From: UBA2396 sp038042175
Lineage (GTDB): Bacteria > Planctomycetota > Phycisphaerae > Phycisphaerales > UBA1924
DNA: 64,000 bases
NCBI GenBank assembly: GCA_964358855.1
Contig: CAYHQQ010000013.1
Coordinates: forward strand, 1 to 64,000
Reading direction: 5' to 3'
Part shown: positions 8,322 to 16,590 of the stretch, in pieces
Layout of the letters: each line of letters begins with the position of its first letter
How positions within the stretch are numbered: the stretch's first letter is position 1
The notes under the pieces: model-generated
Told to the model about the DNA's origin: nothing
Database searches by the model: none
What the model saw: only the letters and a program-made list of their open reading frames with translations
Program-made: the position numbers and the translations under genes

Positions 8322-8954
8322 TTAACGGCGGCGGCGGAGGCAGGTGAGGCCGCCCAGACCCAGGAGGGCCATGGAGCCGGGCGTGGGAACCGAGTGGGTG
8401 AGGACGCGAAGCTCGGACATGAAGTTGGCGGGGGTGATCCAGAGGTCGAACTGGACGACATTGCCCGAGACGACAACGGTTGACGGCCCGAGGAACAGCG
8501 AGCTGCTGCGCTGGGGGTTGGTGGTCGGGTAGATCGTTGAGGGGTGGCCCAGCGAGGCGTCGGTGAGATCGAGGAGGACGTTGTCGTAGATGACGGCGAC
8601 GACGTTGCTGGAGAAGGTGACGGCGCCCTGGGCGTTGGCGACGCCGCTGGAGGCGTCGAAGTGGATCATGTGCGAGTCGAACATGCCCGAGACGACGCCC
8701 GAGTAGAAGGTGTTGCCGGTGTAGACGCCGTTGGAGGTGATGTTGACATTGAGGCCGCTGTGGTTGACGTTGGTCTTCTCGTCCCAGCAGTAGGCGGGGA
8801 GGCCCGGGAGGGCGCCCGGGAGTGCGGAGGCGGGTGCCGAGAGGAGCCAGTTGGCCTGGCCCGAAGCGCCTGTGATGGCGGCGTGCGAGGAGCCCGCGAG
8901 GGCGGTGAGAGCGGAGAGGACGGTGAGGGACGCGAGGGTCTTGGAGAGGGACAT
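8322..8954 (-). CDS. Exported protein with PEP-CTERM-like tail (paralog 3 of 3)
   Basis: 210 residues, first gene of the tandem set. Signal peptide 1-26, then ITGASGQANWLLSAP, CWDEKTNVNHSG, FDSHMIHFD, VAVIYDNVLLDLTDASLGHP, and the sorting tail VPTPGSMALLGLGGLTCLRRRR. ATG 8954 fits the signal peptide; ATG 8984 is also in frame. The shared layout and conserved sites show tandem duplication; the products may be redundant surface proteins or may have specialised. Confidence 0.8.
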   Translation of the reverse strand: MSLSKTLASLTVLSALTALAGSSHAAITGASGQANWLLSAPASALPGALPGLPAYCWDEKTNVNHSGLNVNITSNGVYTGNTFYSGVVSGMFDSHMIHFDASSGVANAQGAVTFSSNVVAVIYDNVLLDLTDASLGHPSTIYPTTNPQRSSSLFLGPSTVVVSGNVVQFDLWITPANFMSELRVLTHSVPTPGSMALLGLGGLTCLRRRR

Positions 8955-9355
8955 GGGACAACTCTTTCTGTGCTGCGGTTGCACACATTGATTGCTGCGG
9001 GCCTTGGCTTCCGTGGCACACGCCTTGGTTTGCCTTGCCCTGACATCACAGTGAACGGAGCCTGATCCGCGAAATCACGCTTGTTTCAAGCGTTTTTTCG
9101 ATGTTCGCAACATCGCACAATTTTGTCACCTCAAGCGCAAGACGTTGCTTGCTCGGGCGAATAGCGATATTTTGCAGGCCTGGGCTACGCAAGTCCGGAA
9201 ATGCGAACGCGAAGAGGCGAAGGGGAGCGAAGAGCGCGGAGGGGGAGGGGAGTAAGGTGATGCGCCGCATGCGACGAGGGAAAGGCCCCTTTAACACGGA
9301 GAACGCAGAAAGCGGCTCGATGGGCCACGGCGCGAACGGGTGATCCGCGAGCGGG
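8955..9355. other. 401-bp intergenic region with inverted repeats and dispersed repeats
   Basis: No gene is seen. It should carry the promoter of the exported-protein cluster (minus strand) and the 3' flank of the acyl-CoA ligase. CGCTTG-TTT-CAAGCG followed by six T (9078-9098) is terminator-like on the plus strand although no plus-strand gene precedes it. It abuts a second hairpin, CGATGTT-CGC-AACATCG (9099-9115). A 35-bp repeat at 9206-9240 has a close copy at 46756-46791. An AACACGGAG fragment near 9288 belongs to the family at 18031 and 63675. Confidence 0.55.
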
Positions 9356-10819
9356 TCAGATCAGAGCCTTGAGCTCGCGGCGCATGACCTTGCCGGTCGG
9401 GTTGCGGGGCAGGGCGGAGAGCAGGCGCACGTCGGTGGGCACCTTGTATCCGGCCAGACGCCCGCGGCAGTGGGCGACGATCGACGCCTTGTCGAAGGTG
9501 TGTCCCTCGCGCATCTCGACGAACGCCAGGGGCAGTTCACCCCGCATGGGGTCGTGGATGCCGATCACGCCCGACGCGTTGACATCGGGGTGCGAGTCGA
9601 GTACCTCTTCGATCTCGCGCGGGAAGACGTTCTCGCCGCCGACGATCAGCATCTCCTTGAGCCGCCCGGTGATGTAGAGGTGCCCCTGGTCGTCGATGCG
9701 TCCGATGTCGCCGGTGCGGAAGTAGCCCTCGGGCGTGAGCGCCTTGGCGGTCTCCTCGGGCATGTGGTAGTACCCGCGCATGATATTGGGGCCCTTGATC
9801 CACACCTCGCCATCGACGTTGCGTCCGACGTCGTGGAGCGTGTTGAGGTCCACGATCCGCTCGTCGATCTCGGGGAGGGGACGTCCGACCGAGTGGGGCT
9901 TGTGCTCGTCGGGCCTGCACCAGTTGGTCGCGGGGCTGGTCTCGGTGAGCCCGTACCCCTCGTTGATGACCTTGCCGAATCGCTCGAGGAAACGGGCCGC
10001 CACCGAGTCGGAGAGCGGCTCGCCGCCCGAGACGATGTACCGCAAGCTTGCGAAGTCGTCGGGCACCGCGTCCTTGACCGAGAGGAGCGCGCCGTACATC
10101 GAGGGGATGGCGATGAGAATGGTCGGCCTTTGCTCACGGATCAGGCGGACGATCCGATTGGGAACAAACCGGGACGAGTAGACGACCTTCATGCCGGCCG
10201 CCAGCGGCAAGAGCGTGAGGGCGGTGAGCCCGAACGTGTGGAACTGCGGCAGCACGCCCAGCATGACGTCTTTGGACGTGAACTGGATGAACGAGCGGAT
10301 CTGGCGGATGTTGGCCGAGATGTTCCCGTGGGTCAGCATGACGCCCTTGGGCCGCCCGCTGGTGCCCGAGGTGTAGAGCAGAAGGGCGAGTTCCTCGTCC
10401 GACGGCGTTGCCGGCCAGCGGGGCTCGGGGAAGCCGGCGAAGCTGAGTTCCTCCATCTTGACCAGACGCCCGACTTTGGGGCCGCCGCCCATGAAGTCGA
10501 GCATCGCCCCGGCGGTGAGGATGGTGTCGGTGCCGCAGTCGTCGACGACGTACTGGAGTTCCTCCTTCTTAAGGAGGTAGTTGAGCGGAACGACGGTCTT
10601 TCCGATCATCCACGCGCCCAGGGCGGCAATCGGGAAGGCCGAGCCGGTGGGCAAGAGGACACCCACGGTCGGAGACTTGCATGTCGCCTCCAGGTGGGAG
10701 GCGATGTGGAGTGCGGCGACGAGAATCTCGATCGAGCGGCGCGAGCCGCGATCGTCAACGGTCGCGATCCGCGACGGGTGAGCCAGCAGAGTTCGGATAA
10801 TCGGCCAGTGAACGCTCAA
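9356..10819 (-). CDS. AMP-forming acyl-CoA synthetase (class I adenylate-forming enzyme)
   Basis: About 487 residues. It activates a carboxylic acid, probably a fatty acid, to acyl-AMP and then acyl-CoA. All core motifs are present: P-loop-like YTSGTSGRPKGVMLTHGN, GYGLTETSPATN, YFRTGDIG, the hinge GRLKEMLIVGGENVFPREIEE, and the C-terminal catalytic lysine in PTGKVMRREL. The substrate cannot be read from sequence. TTG at 10819 is chosen because AGGAGG lies four bases upstream; a GTG at 10834 is in frame, but there the SD would fall inside the gene. It is transcribed divergently from the SPOR lipoprotein gene. Confidence 0.85.
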   Translation of the reverse strand: MSVHWPIIRTLLAHPSRIATVDDRGSRRSIEILVAALHIASHLEATCKSPTVGVLLPTGSAFPIAALGAWMIGKTVVPLNYLLKKEELQYVVDDCGTDTILTAGAMLDFMGGGPKVGRLVKMEELSFAGFPEPRWPATPSDEELALLLYTSGTSGRPKGVMLTHGNISANIRQIRSFIQFTSKDVMLGVLPQFHTFGLTALTLLPLAAGMKVVYSSRFVPNRIVRLIREQRPTILIAIPSMYGALLSVKDAVPDDFASLRYIVSGGEPLSDSVAARFLERFGKVINEGYGLTETSPATNWCRPDEHKPHSVGRPLPEIDERIVDLNTLHDVGRNVDGEVWIKGPNIMRGYYHMPEETAKALTPEGYFRTGDIGRIDDQGHLYITGRLKEMLIVGGENVFPREIEEVLDSHPDVNASGVIGIHDPMRGELPLAFVEMREGHTFDKASIVAHCRGRLAGYKVPTDVRLLSALPRNPTGKVMRRELKALI

Positions 10820-10924
10820 GAAACCTCCTGCCACACGGGTGGTATGCTACCGCGACCAGGCCTCTCGTGCCGGGGCCGGTTGTGCGAGGCCCCGATCGTT
10901 GGCCTGATCCAGGAGAAACGCCGG

Positions 10925-11719
10925 ATGCTGCGAAAGATCGCGATGGGAATGCTGACGCTGGCGGGGGCGCTGGGCGGGTGTGCGTCGGGCGATCGTCAGA
11001 GCGATTACGTCCAACTCTACGAGCGCCGCGAGTATGTCAAGGCTTTCGAGGCCGGCCAGAGCGCCTACGCCTCGGCGTCGGGACACGAGCGTGAGAATGC
11101 GGCCCTGACCACGGGCCTGGCAGCGGCGGCGCTGGAACGAGAGACCGATTCGGAGCGGTGGCTCAGGCCTCTGCTCAACAGCGAAGACCCCAAGATCGCC
11201 GGATCGGCCGGGGCGACGCTGGGCATGTTCGCGCAGCGCAAGAGCCGGCACGCCGAGGCAGTGACGCTGCTCACGGCGGCCTCGGCGAAGCTCACGGGCG
11301 ATGACAAGGCCCGGGCCTCGATGTTCGCGGGCGACTCGCTGCAGGCGCTGGGCAAGCCGGTCGAGGCCAAGGCGATGTACGCGCAGGCGGCCGCGCTTGT
11401 CACCCGATCGGACCTTCGCACGCAGATCACGTCCAGGACGGCGGCGATCGCCAAGCCGACGGCCGCGACGCCGACCGGGGCGTTCACGGTCCAGATCGGG
11501 GCTTATTCGGACTTCCAGCGCGCGATGGCGACCTCGGCGCGATTGCAGCCCAAGGCGGCCTCGGCGGCTTTGGCGAGCCCGCGGGTGGTGCGGTCGAGCA
11601 AGGACAATCAGACGCTCTATGTTGTTCGCGTCGGGCGATTCGCGACCCGGGCCGAGGGTGAGGCCGCCCGACGCAAGCTGGGAAACGAGGGTCTCGTGAT
11701 GGTCGCGAGCGGGGAATAA
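10925..11719 (+). CDS. SPOR-domain lipoprotein
   Basis: 264 residues: signal peptide with lipobox LGGC (C19), an alpha-helical tetratricopeptide-like part (about 25-170), and a C-terminal SPOR domain (about 185-260: FTVQIGAYSDFQRAMATSAR, YVVRVGRFATRAEGEAARRK). SPOR domains bind denuded glycan strands of peptidoglycan, often at the division site, so a role in envelope or septum biology is likely. ATG 10925 follows GGAGAAA at good spacing. Such proteins are notable in planctomycetes, whose peptidoglycan was long debated. Confidence 0.85.
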   Translation: MLRKIAMGMLTLAGALGGCASGDRQSDYVQLYERREYVKAFEAGQSAYASASGHERENAALTTGLAAAALERETDSERWLRPLLNSEDPKIAGSAGATLGMFAQRKSRHAEAVTLLTAASAKLTGDDKARASMFAGDSLQALGKPVEAKAMYAQAAALVTRSDLRTQITSRTAAIAKPTAATPTGAFTVQIGAYSDFQRAMATSARLQPKAASAALASPRVVRSSKDNQTLYVVRVGRFATRAEGEAARRKLGNEGLVMVASGE

Positions 11720-11853
11720 TTGCCAGGGGTGAATTCGGCCGATCTGTACGGAAAGGCTCGGGAACCGCGGCCCGTGGGCGGCGTCCAAATGTTGTCCGAC
11801 CAGACGGCAAACCGAACAAACGCCTTGCGGGATGACCACCCCTGGGAGCTGAT

Positions 11854-12930
11854 ATGAAACCCCAACGACTGACATTCGCGTTTCTGATCTCCGGGCTTGT
11901 GCTGGGCGCGGCGGGCGGGGCCTCCAGGCTCGTGACCACCGCCGAGCCGCCGGAGTTCATCAAGAAAATGGCGGTTGATCCCGAGGATCCCCGGCTCACG
12001 GAGTTCAAGGAGTTTCGCAAGAAGCAGCTGGTTCTTGAGAAGGAGCTCAAGAAGCTCCGGGGCAAGCACTTCACCAACGTGACCAATCCCGCGTTCCGCA
12101 CCGACGGCCTGACCAAGCTCAAGACCTACCGCGACGCGTGGATGTACCAGAGCCTCATCGCGGTCTTCCAGGAGGAGCAGGACGATGTCCGCGACGCCCT
12201 CGTGGAGATCTTCACGTCGGCCAAGAGCGACGCGGGCGATCGCGGGCTCATGTGGCTGGCGATCGCGCACCCCAAGGCAACTTGGCGGTCGGCGGCGATC
12301 GAGTCGCTGGCTCACCGCACCAAGGAGGCCGGAAAGCCGACACCGGCGATGATTGACGTTGTGAGCAACGCCGTCATCTCGGGCAACGCGTCGGTGGTCG
12401 AGAGCGCGGGTGTGACGGGCGCGGCGCTGAATATCTTTGAGATCATGCCGCTGTTGATCCAGGCTGGCGGGGGCGGACCGGGACCGGGCGGGAGTTTCCC
12501 CGACTCGACCCACCGCAGGCCGCTCGCGTGGGTCGCGTTTGCGACGCAGACGGCGTATGTCTCGAACCTGATTCCCGCGGCGGGGCAGGGCACGATCGGC
12601 CTGGAGCCCGTGATCGGCGTGGTGAACAGCGGGAATCTGCTGGTCATTAACGACGCGGTGGTGACGCAGGCCAAGCCCAGGTTTGCCTGGGCCGCACTGC
12701 CGAGCCTCGGCTCGGCGTTGTCGGGGCAACCGATCGATGAGCTGGCCAAGATGGGGCCGGACGTGGAGGCATGGAAGAGGTGGTACGCCCAGGTGGGCGC
12801 TCCGGCGCTCGCCAAGCGCAACGCCGACTTCGCCAAGGCCGCCGCGGACAAAGCCGCCGCCGCCCAACCGATTCCGGAGAAGGCGGACGTGAAGCTCCCC
12901 GCCAAGGCCGACCCGGCGCCACCGAAGTAA
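11854..12930 (+). CDS. Exported protein of unknown function
   Basis: 358 residues with an N-terminal signal peptide (about 1-24), a charged helical region (EFKEFRKKQLVLEKELKKLRG, about 49-70) and an alpha-helical middle with HEAT-like character (RDALVEIFTSAK, WRSAAIESLAHR). A Gly-rich loop (about 206-215) and a KADPAPPK-type low-complexity tail follow. I do not recognise the family. The tail resembles those of other exported proteins in this window. Confidence 0.65.
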   Translation: MKPQRLTFAFLISGLVLGAAGGASRLVTTAEPPEFIKKMAVDPEDPRLTEFKEFRKKQLVLEKELKKLRGKHFTNVTNPAFRTDGLTKLKTYRDAWMYQSLIAVFQEEQDDVRDALVEIFTSAKSDAGDRGLMWLAIAHPKATWRSAAIESLAHRTKEAGKPTPAMIDVVSNAVISGNASVVESAGVTGAALNIFEIMPLLIQAGGGGPGPGGSFPDSTHRRPLAWVAFATQTAYVSNLIPAAGQGTIGLEPVIGVVNSGNLLVINDAVVTQAKPRFAWAALPSLGSALSGQPIDELAKMGPDVEAWKRWYAQVGAPALAKRNADFAKAAADKAAAAQPIPEKADVKLPAKADPAPPK

Positions 12931-12983
12931 TCTCGTGATGAATCTGGACATCTGCACTCCGGGCGGTGGGCCAGGAGGATCGC

Positions 12984-13568
12984 ATGAAAGATCGTCGATT
13001 GGCCGTTGTCGCGTTCGGTGTGCTGTGCGTTGGCGGCCTGGCGTGGGTGCAGCCCGCAGCGCCCAAGCCCGCTGTCAAAGCGCCCCCCACCACGACCGCT
13101 CCGGCGGCGACTCCCGCCGCGACACCGACGAGCGGCACGCGAGAGGCCGTCAAGCGATTGGCGTTCCTCAAGGGCACGTGGTCGGGCACGATGGAAGGGG
13201 ACCCGGTCGAAGAGACGTGGTCGGCCCCATCGGGCGACATGATGATCGGGATGTTCTACTGGCAGCACGAGGGAAAGACGACGATGTCGGAGATGCTGTC
13301 GGTGAAGGCCGAGGGCGATGACGCGGTGCTGCGGCTGCGTCACTTCGACTCCAAGTTTGATCCCTGGAAGGGCGAATGCGACGGCGTGGCGGGGCTCAAG
13401 GCGACGACGGTGGAGAGCTCGCGCGTGGTGTTCACCAACCAGACCGAGGTGGGCGGGTTGGCCTCGTGCGAGTACGACTGCACAAGCGCGGACACGCTCA
13501 AGGTGACGGTGTCGTTCAAGGACGGGAAGAGGCCGGCGTTGAACTTTGAGCTCAAGAAGGCGAAGTGA
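12984..13568 (+). CDS. Exported DUF6265-like protein
   Basis: 194 residues: signal peptide (1-22), Ala/Pro/Thr-rich linker, then LAFLKGTWSGTMEGDPVEETWSAP..MMIGMFYWQHEGK, the signature I associate with DUF6265, a small beta-barrel of unknown function (recalled, not searched). ATG 12984 has CAGGAGG six bases upstream, which decides against the in-frame ATG 12966. It is followed by a strong terminator facing the convergent VIT/VWA gene. Confidence 0.7.
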   Translation: MKDRRLAVVAFGVLCVGGLAWVQPAAPKPAVKAPPTTTAPAATPAATPTSGTREAVKRLAFLKGTWSGTMEGDPVEETWSAPSGDMMIGMFYWQHEGKTTMSEMLSVKAEGDDAVLRLRHFDSKFDPWKGECDGVAGLKATTVESSRVVFTNQTEVGGLASCEYDCTSADTLKVTVSFKDGKRPALNFELKKAK

Positions 13569-13644
13569 GGAAGGCGGAAGGCTGAGGGCTGAAGGCGGAG
13601 TAGGAAAGAACTGAATTCGGCCGAAAGACCCAGACCCTGAGACA

Positions 13645-13686
13645 GGCCCCGTGATTCCTCTGTTGAATCACGGGGCCATTTGATTT
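13645..13686. terminator. Bidirectional terminator between convergent genes
   Basis: Perfect 13-bp inverted repeat (13645-13657 with 13665-13677, 7-base loop), followed on the plus strand by ATTTGATTT. It lies between the convergent stops at 13568 and 13708. Low-complexity repeat DNA (GAAGGCGGAAGGCTGAGGGC type) related to 63735-63813 precedes it near 13569-13602. Confidence 0.8.
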
Positions 13687-13707
13687 GGATCGCTTGATTT
13701 GGGTGGT

Positions 13708-16167
13708 TCAGGGTGCGGGCTTGACAAGCACGCGCTCGGCCCCGATCTGCAGGAGCAGCTCGCCCTCAAGGGCCAGGACGCCCTCCTGGCCCTCGGCGAT
13801 CAGGAAGTCGACGAGCTTGTCGAACTCGGGCGTGCCGATGACGACCTCGCGGTCGGGCTTCTCGGTTTCCTTGGCGAGCGTGCGTGCGTCGACCCAGCGG
13901 TTGTTGCGGTTCATGTAGCTCTGGCTGTTGATGTTTTGCATGCCCACGACGGTTGTCTGGCCGACGTCGAAGGGGCTGACGCCACCTCCACCGCCTTTAG
14001 CGCCCACGGGACCGGCCGCTCCTGCAGGGCTCGCGGGAGTGCGCGGCTTGGCGTCCACGGTGTAGTACACGTTGGTGCTCTGGACGTTGTTTGCTTCGGC
14101 CTTGCTCTGCACATCTTTGTCCTGGCTCACGCTGAGGCGTCCCGAGCGATTCTCGCCGACGTTACCCGCGGAAAGGGCCCGTGCCGCGAGCGATTGGGCG
14201 CCGTCAGCCGAAGACAGGGCCTCTAGAAGTCTAAACTCAGGAACGTTCTTAAGCAGAGCCATTTGCTGTCCGGGCTCAAGTGCCAGGAACGAGGTGTACT
14301 CGGTCATCACGCCCCAACGCGTGCTGAGGCGAACGATCTCCTCGACGACCTCCTTGAACTTGGGGTCGTCGTTGCTGGGCAGATTCCCGTCGGCGGACTG
14401 CTGGCGAAGCGTGTCCACCAAAGACGCGACCTTGCGCGTCGCCCACAGTCGCGGGACAAAGCCCTGCCGCGTCGTCGCACCGTCGAGCTTGAAATCGAAC
14501 GTAAACTCGCGGGGCTTGCCATACCAGTCGCCGGTGAGTTTGAACTTGAGCGAGGGCTCGCTACCAGTGTACTGGCCCACAAGCACCACCTGGTCGCCCT
14601 CGAAGAGGTCGTTCATCTCGGCAGGGAGCATGTCACGCACCGCCATGGTTGTGGGCTTGGACTCGCGGTCGAGGGCCGTGAGGGCCGGGCTGGCGAGCTG
14701 CGGCCCCTGCAGCCTGCGGTAGACCTGCGAGACCTTGATCTCAACGTCCTCCTGCGGCTGCACGAACGTGGCCATCGCCCGCGACTGGCGCGAGAGGCCC
14801 GACAGCAGCGGCGTGTTCACGTCGAATCCGACGCCGAAGGAGAAGATGCGACGGCGCTGCGTGTTGGCGGCCTTCAAATCCTCGCGGATCTTGCCCTCGC
14901 TGCGTTCGCCCACGGTCGCCTGGCCGTCGGTGAGGAAGAGGACCAGCGGCATGCTGCCGGCCTGAGCCTGGGGCTTCAGGGCGTCGAGCATCGCGTCGTG
15001 GATGTTGGTGCCGCCGTTGGCCTCGATCGCCCTGATGTAGTCCAGGGCCTTGGCGAGACTGGCGGCGTCCTTGGCGACGGGCTCTTTGCTGAAGCTCTGG
15101 ATTGAGTCGGAGAAGTCGATGATGTTGAACGTCTCGCCCTCGGCGAGGCCCGAGAGGACGTTGCTGGCGGCCTTCTTGGCCTGCTCCATCTTTTCGCCGC
15201 GCATCGAGCCCGAGCGGTCGATCACCAGCGTCATCTCGCGCTTCGTGGGCTTCATGTCGGCGGGACGGTCGGCGGGAAGGCTCGCGACGAGCAGGAAATA
15301 GCCGCCCTTGCCGCCCGCGAGCGACGTGTCCGGGTATGCGAAGAGCGTTGCGGAGGGCTCGGCCTTGTCCTGCTGGACCAGATAGGAGAGGCGGAACGAA
15401 CCGGGGCCTGCGGCGGAATTTGGCGGAACGGTGACGGTGATGTCACCCGCGCTCTTGCGGTCGGTCGTGAGATCGTGGGTCGGGGAGTAGACCGTCGCGA
15501 TGGGGCGAGCCGACTTGATCGTGGCCTTGATAGTCCAGGGGACTTGCGTCGTGGTGGCGAGCGACTCGCTCTTGGGGAGCACGTAGTCGACGCGCCCGGC
15601 GTCGGCGGTGAGAAGCTGTTCAAACGTGATGCGGATCTTCTGGGTGCCGCCCGCGGGGATGGGGAACGCGGAGGTGCGGATGAGATTGAGCCCGGCGAAC
15701 TCCAGGAGGCCCGGATCGCGCTGCGATGAGACGATCGAGTTGTAGATCTGGCGGGCCTGGTCCTTGGGGAGGAGCGTGGCGGTGGGCTCCGAGCCGGTGC
15801 CGTCGTACTGGAACGAACGGATCGTGACGCCGTCGGGCACGGGCAGGAGCATCTCGGCCTGTTGGGGAGTTCCGCCAGGGTTGGTGACGGCGATCTCGAG
15901 ATGGGTGGTGGCGACCTGATCCTCAATGGAGATCGAGGCGGCGACGGAGGAGATGCTGACGACCCGCCAGGGGGCCGGAACGCGCCAGGTCGTCGGGACG
16001 ACGTAGATGTGCCCGGGTGGGAGGACGTGCGCGGGAGGCGGAAGCGGCGGGCTGTGCGGCGGGTGGGAGGTTGCTGGCTCGATCTGACCCCAGACTGGCC
16101 AGGCGGAACCGGCGGCCAGAACGACGGCAAGGCGGACAAACGGGGCGACGTTGAACGCACTGCGCAT
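13708..16167 (-). CDS. Exported VIT and von Willebrand factor A domain protein
   Basis: 819 residues. After a signal peptide (about 1-27) and a Pro-rich stretch comes a VIT domain (about 65-200: ISSVAASISIEDQVATTHLEI, ADAGRVDYVLP). A VWA domain follows, with an intact MIDAS (DRSGSM), TNIHDAM and FLTDGQATVGE, then a long helical/beta C-terminal part. The layout matches inter-alpha-trypsin-inhibitor-like bacterial proteins and marine proteobacterial sortase-target relatives. It should bind divalent metal and a protein ligand outside the cytoplasm. The ATG 16167 has GGAGAA ahead of it. A low-complexity Pro/Gly/Ala segment lies near the C-terminus. No LPxTG-type motif is seen at the end. Confidence 0.85.
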   Translation of the reverse strand: MRSAFNVAPFVRLAVVLAAGSAWPVWGQIEPATSHPPHSPPLPPPAHVLPPGHIYVVPTTWRVPAPWRVVSISSVAASISIEDQVATTHLEIAVTNPGGTPQQAEMLLPVPDGVTIRSFQYDGTGSEPTATLLPKDQARQIYNSIVSSQRDPGLLEFAGLNLIRTSAFPIPAGGTQKIRITFEQLLTADAGRVDYVLPKSESLATTTQVPWTIKATIKSARPIATVYSPTHDLTTDRKSAGDITVTVPPNSAAGPGSFRLSYLVQQDKAEPSATLFAYPDTSLAGGKGGYFLLVASLPADRPADMKPTKREMTLVIDRSGSMRGEKMEQAKKAASNVLSGLAEGETFNIIDFSDSIQSFSKEPVAKDAASLAKALDYIRAIEANGGTNIHDAMLDALKPQAQAGSMPLVLFLTDGQATVGERSEGKIREDLKAANTQRRRIFSFGVGFDVNTPLLSGLSRQSRAMATFVQPQEDVEIKVSQVYRRLQGPQLASPALTALDRESKPTTMAVRDMLPAEMNDLFEGDQVVLVGQYTGSEPSLKFKLTGDWYGKPREFTFDFKLDGATTRQGFVPRLWATRKVASLVDTLRQQSADGNLPSNDDPKFKEVVEEIVRLSTRWGVMTEYTSFLALEPGQQMALLKNVPEFRLLEALSSADGAQSLAARALSAGNVGENRSGRLSVSQDKDVQSKAEANNVQSTNVYYTVDAKPRTPASPAGAAGPVGAKGGGGGVSPFDVGQTTVVGMQNINSQSYMNRNNRWVDARTLAKETEKPDREVVIGTPEFDKLVDFLIAEGQEGVLALEGELLLQIGAERVLVKPAP

Positions 16168-16590
16168 GTTGATTCTCCGTGTCGCCGGGGCAAGAAGGCG
16201 GCCTTGCGGGTCCGGTGCATGGATATATACCCCGGGAGAGGGGCAAAGTTCACGAGTTTGGGCGGAACCAGGGACGGCGAGGGGCGATTTGTCCGGAAAT
16301 GAAAGACGGGCGGCGCGGCACCCCTGCCGCGCCGCCCCAGGAGTGAGCTGTGCCAAAGCCCGGAAAGCCTTGGCACATGGTGGCGGGATCTCGTCGTCCA
16401 GAGGGCATGGGGCCCTCCTGACGATGGAGTAAGCGTCAACAGGACCGGCACCCTGCATCACGATCGAAAGTTTTTCAGGGTCGGGAGGCCAAGGGGACGG
16501 GAATGATCCCACCCTGTGTCTGGAGTATGCTTGTGGCCCGGCGTGATCGTGAGCGCCGATGAGTGCCCAAGTCCACCCGTGAGTGAAGCG
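16168..16590. other. 423-bp divergent promoter region with a strong hairpin
   Basis: Divergent region between the VIT/VWA gene and the E2 gene, with no gene seen. A perfect 13-bp GC-rich inverted repeat (16308-16320 with 16325-16337, loop CCCC) sits in the middle. A second imperfect hairpin (TGCCAAAGC..AAGCCTTGGCA, about 16350-16375) follows closely. The first has no adjacent T-run on the plus strand, so it may be an operator or a palindromic repeat rather than a terminator. Confidence 0.5.

Noticed and set aside
9078..9098. True terminator for a plus-strand gene
   Set aside because: The hairpin has a T-run on the plus strand, but no plus-strand gene precedes it.
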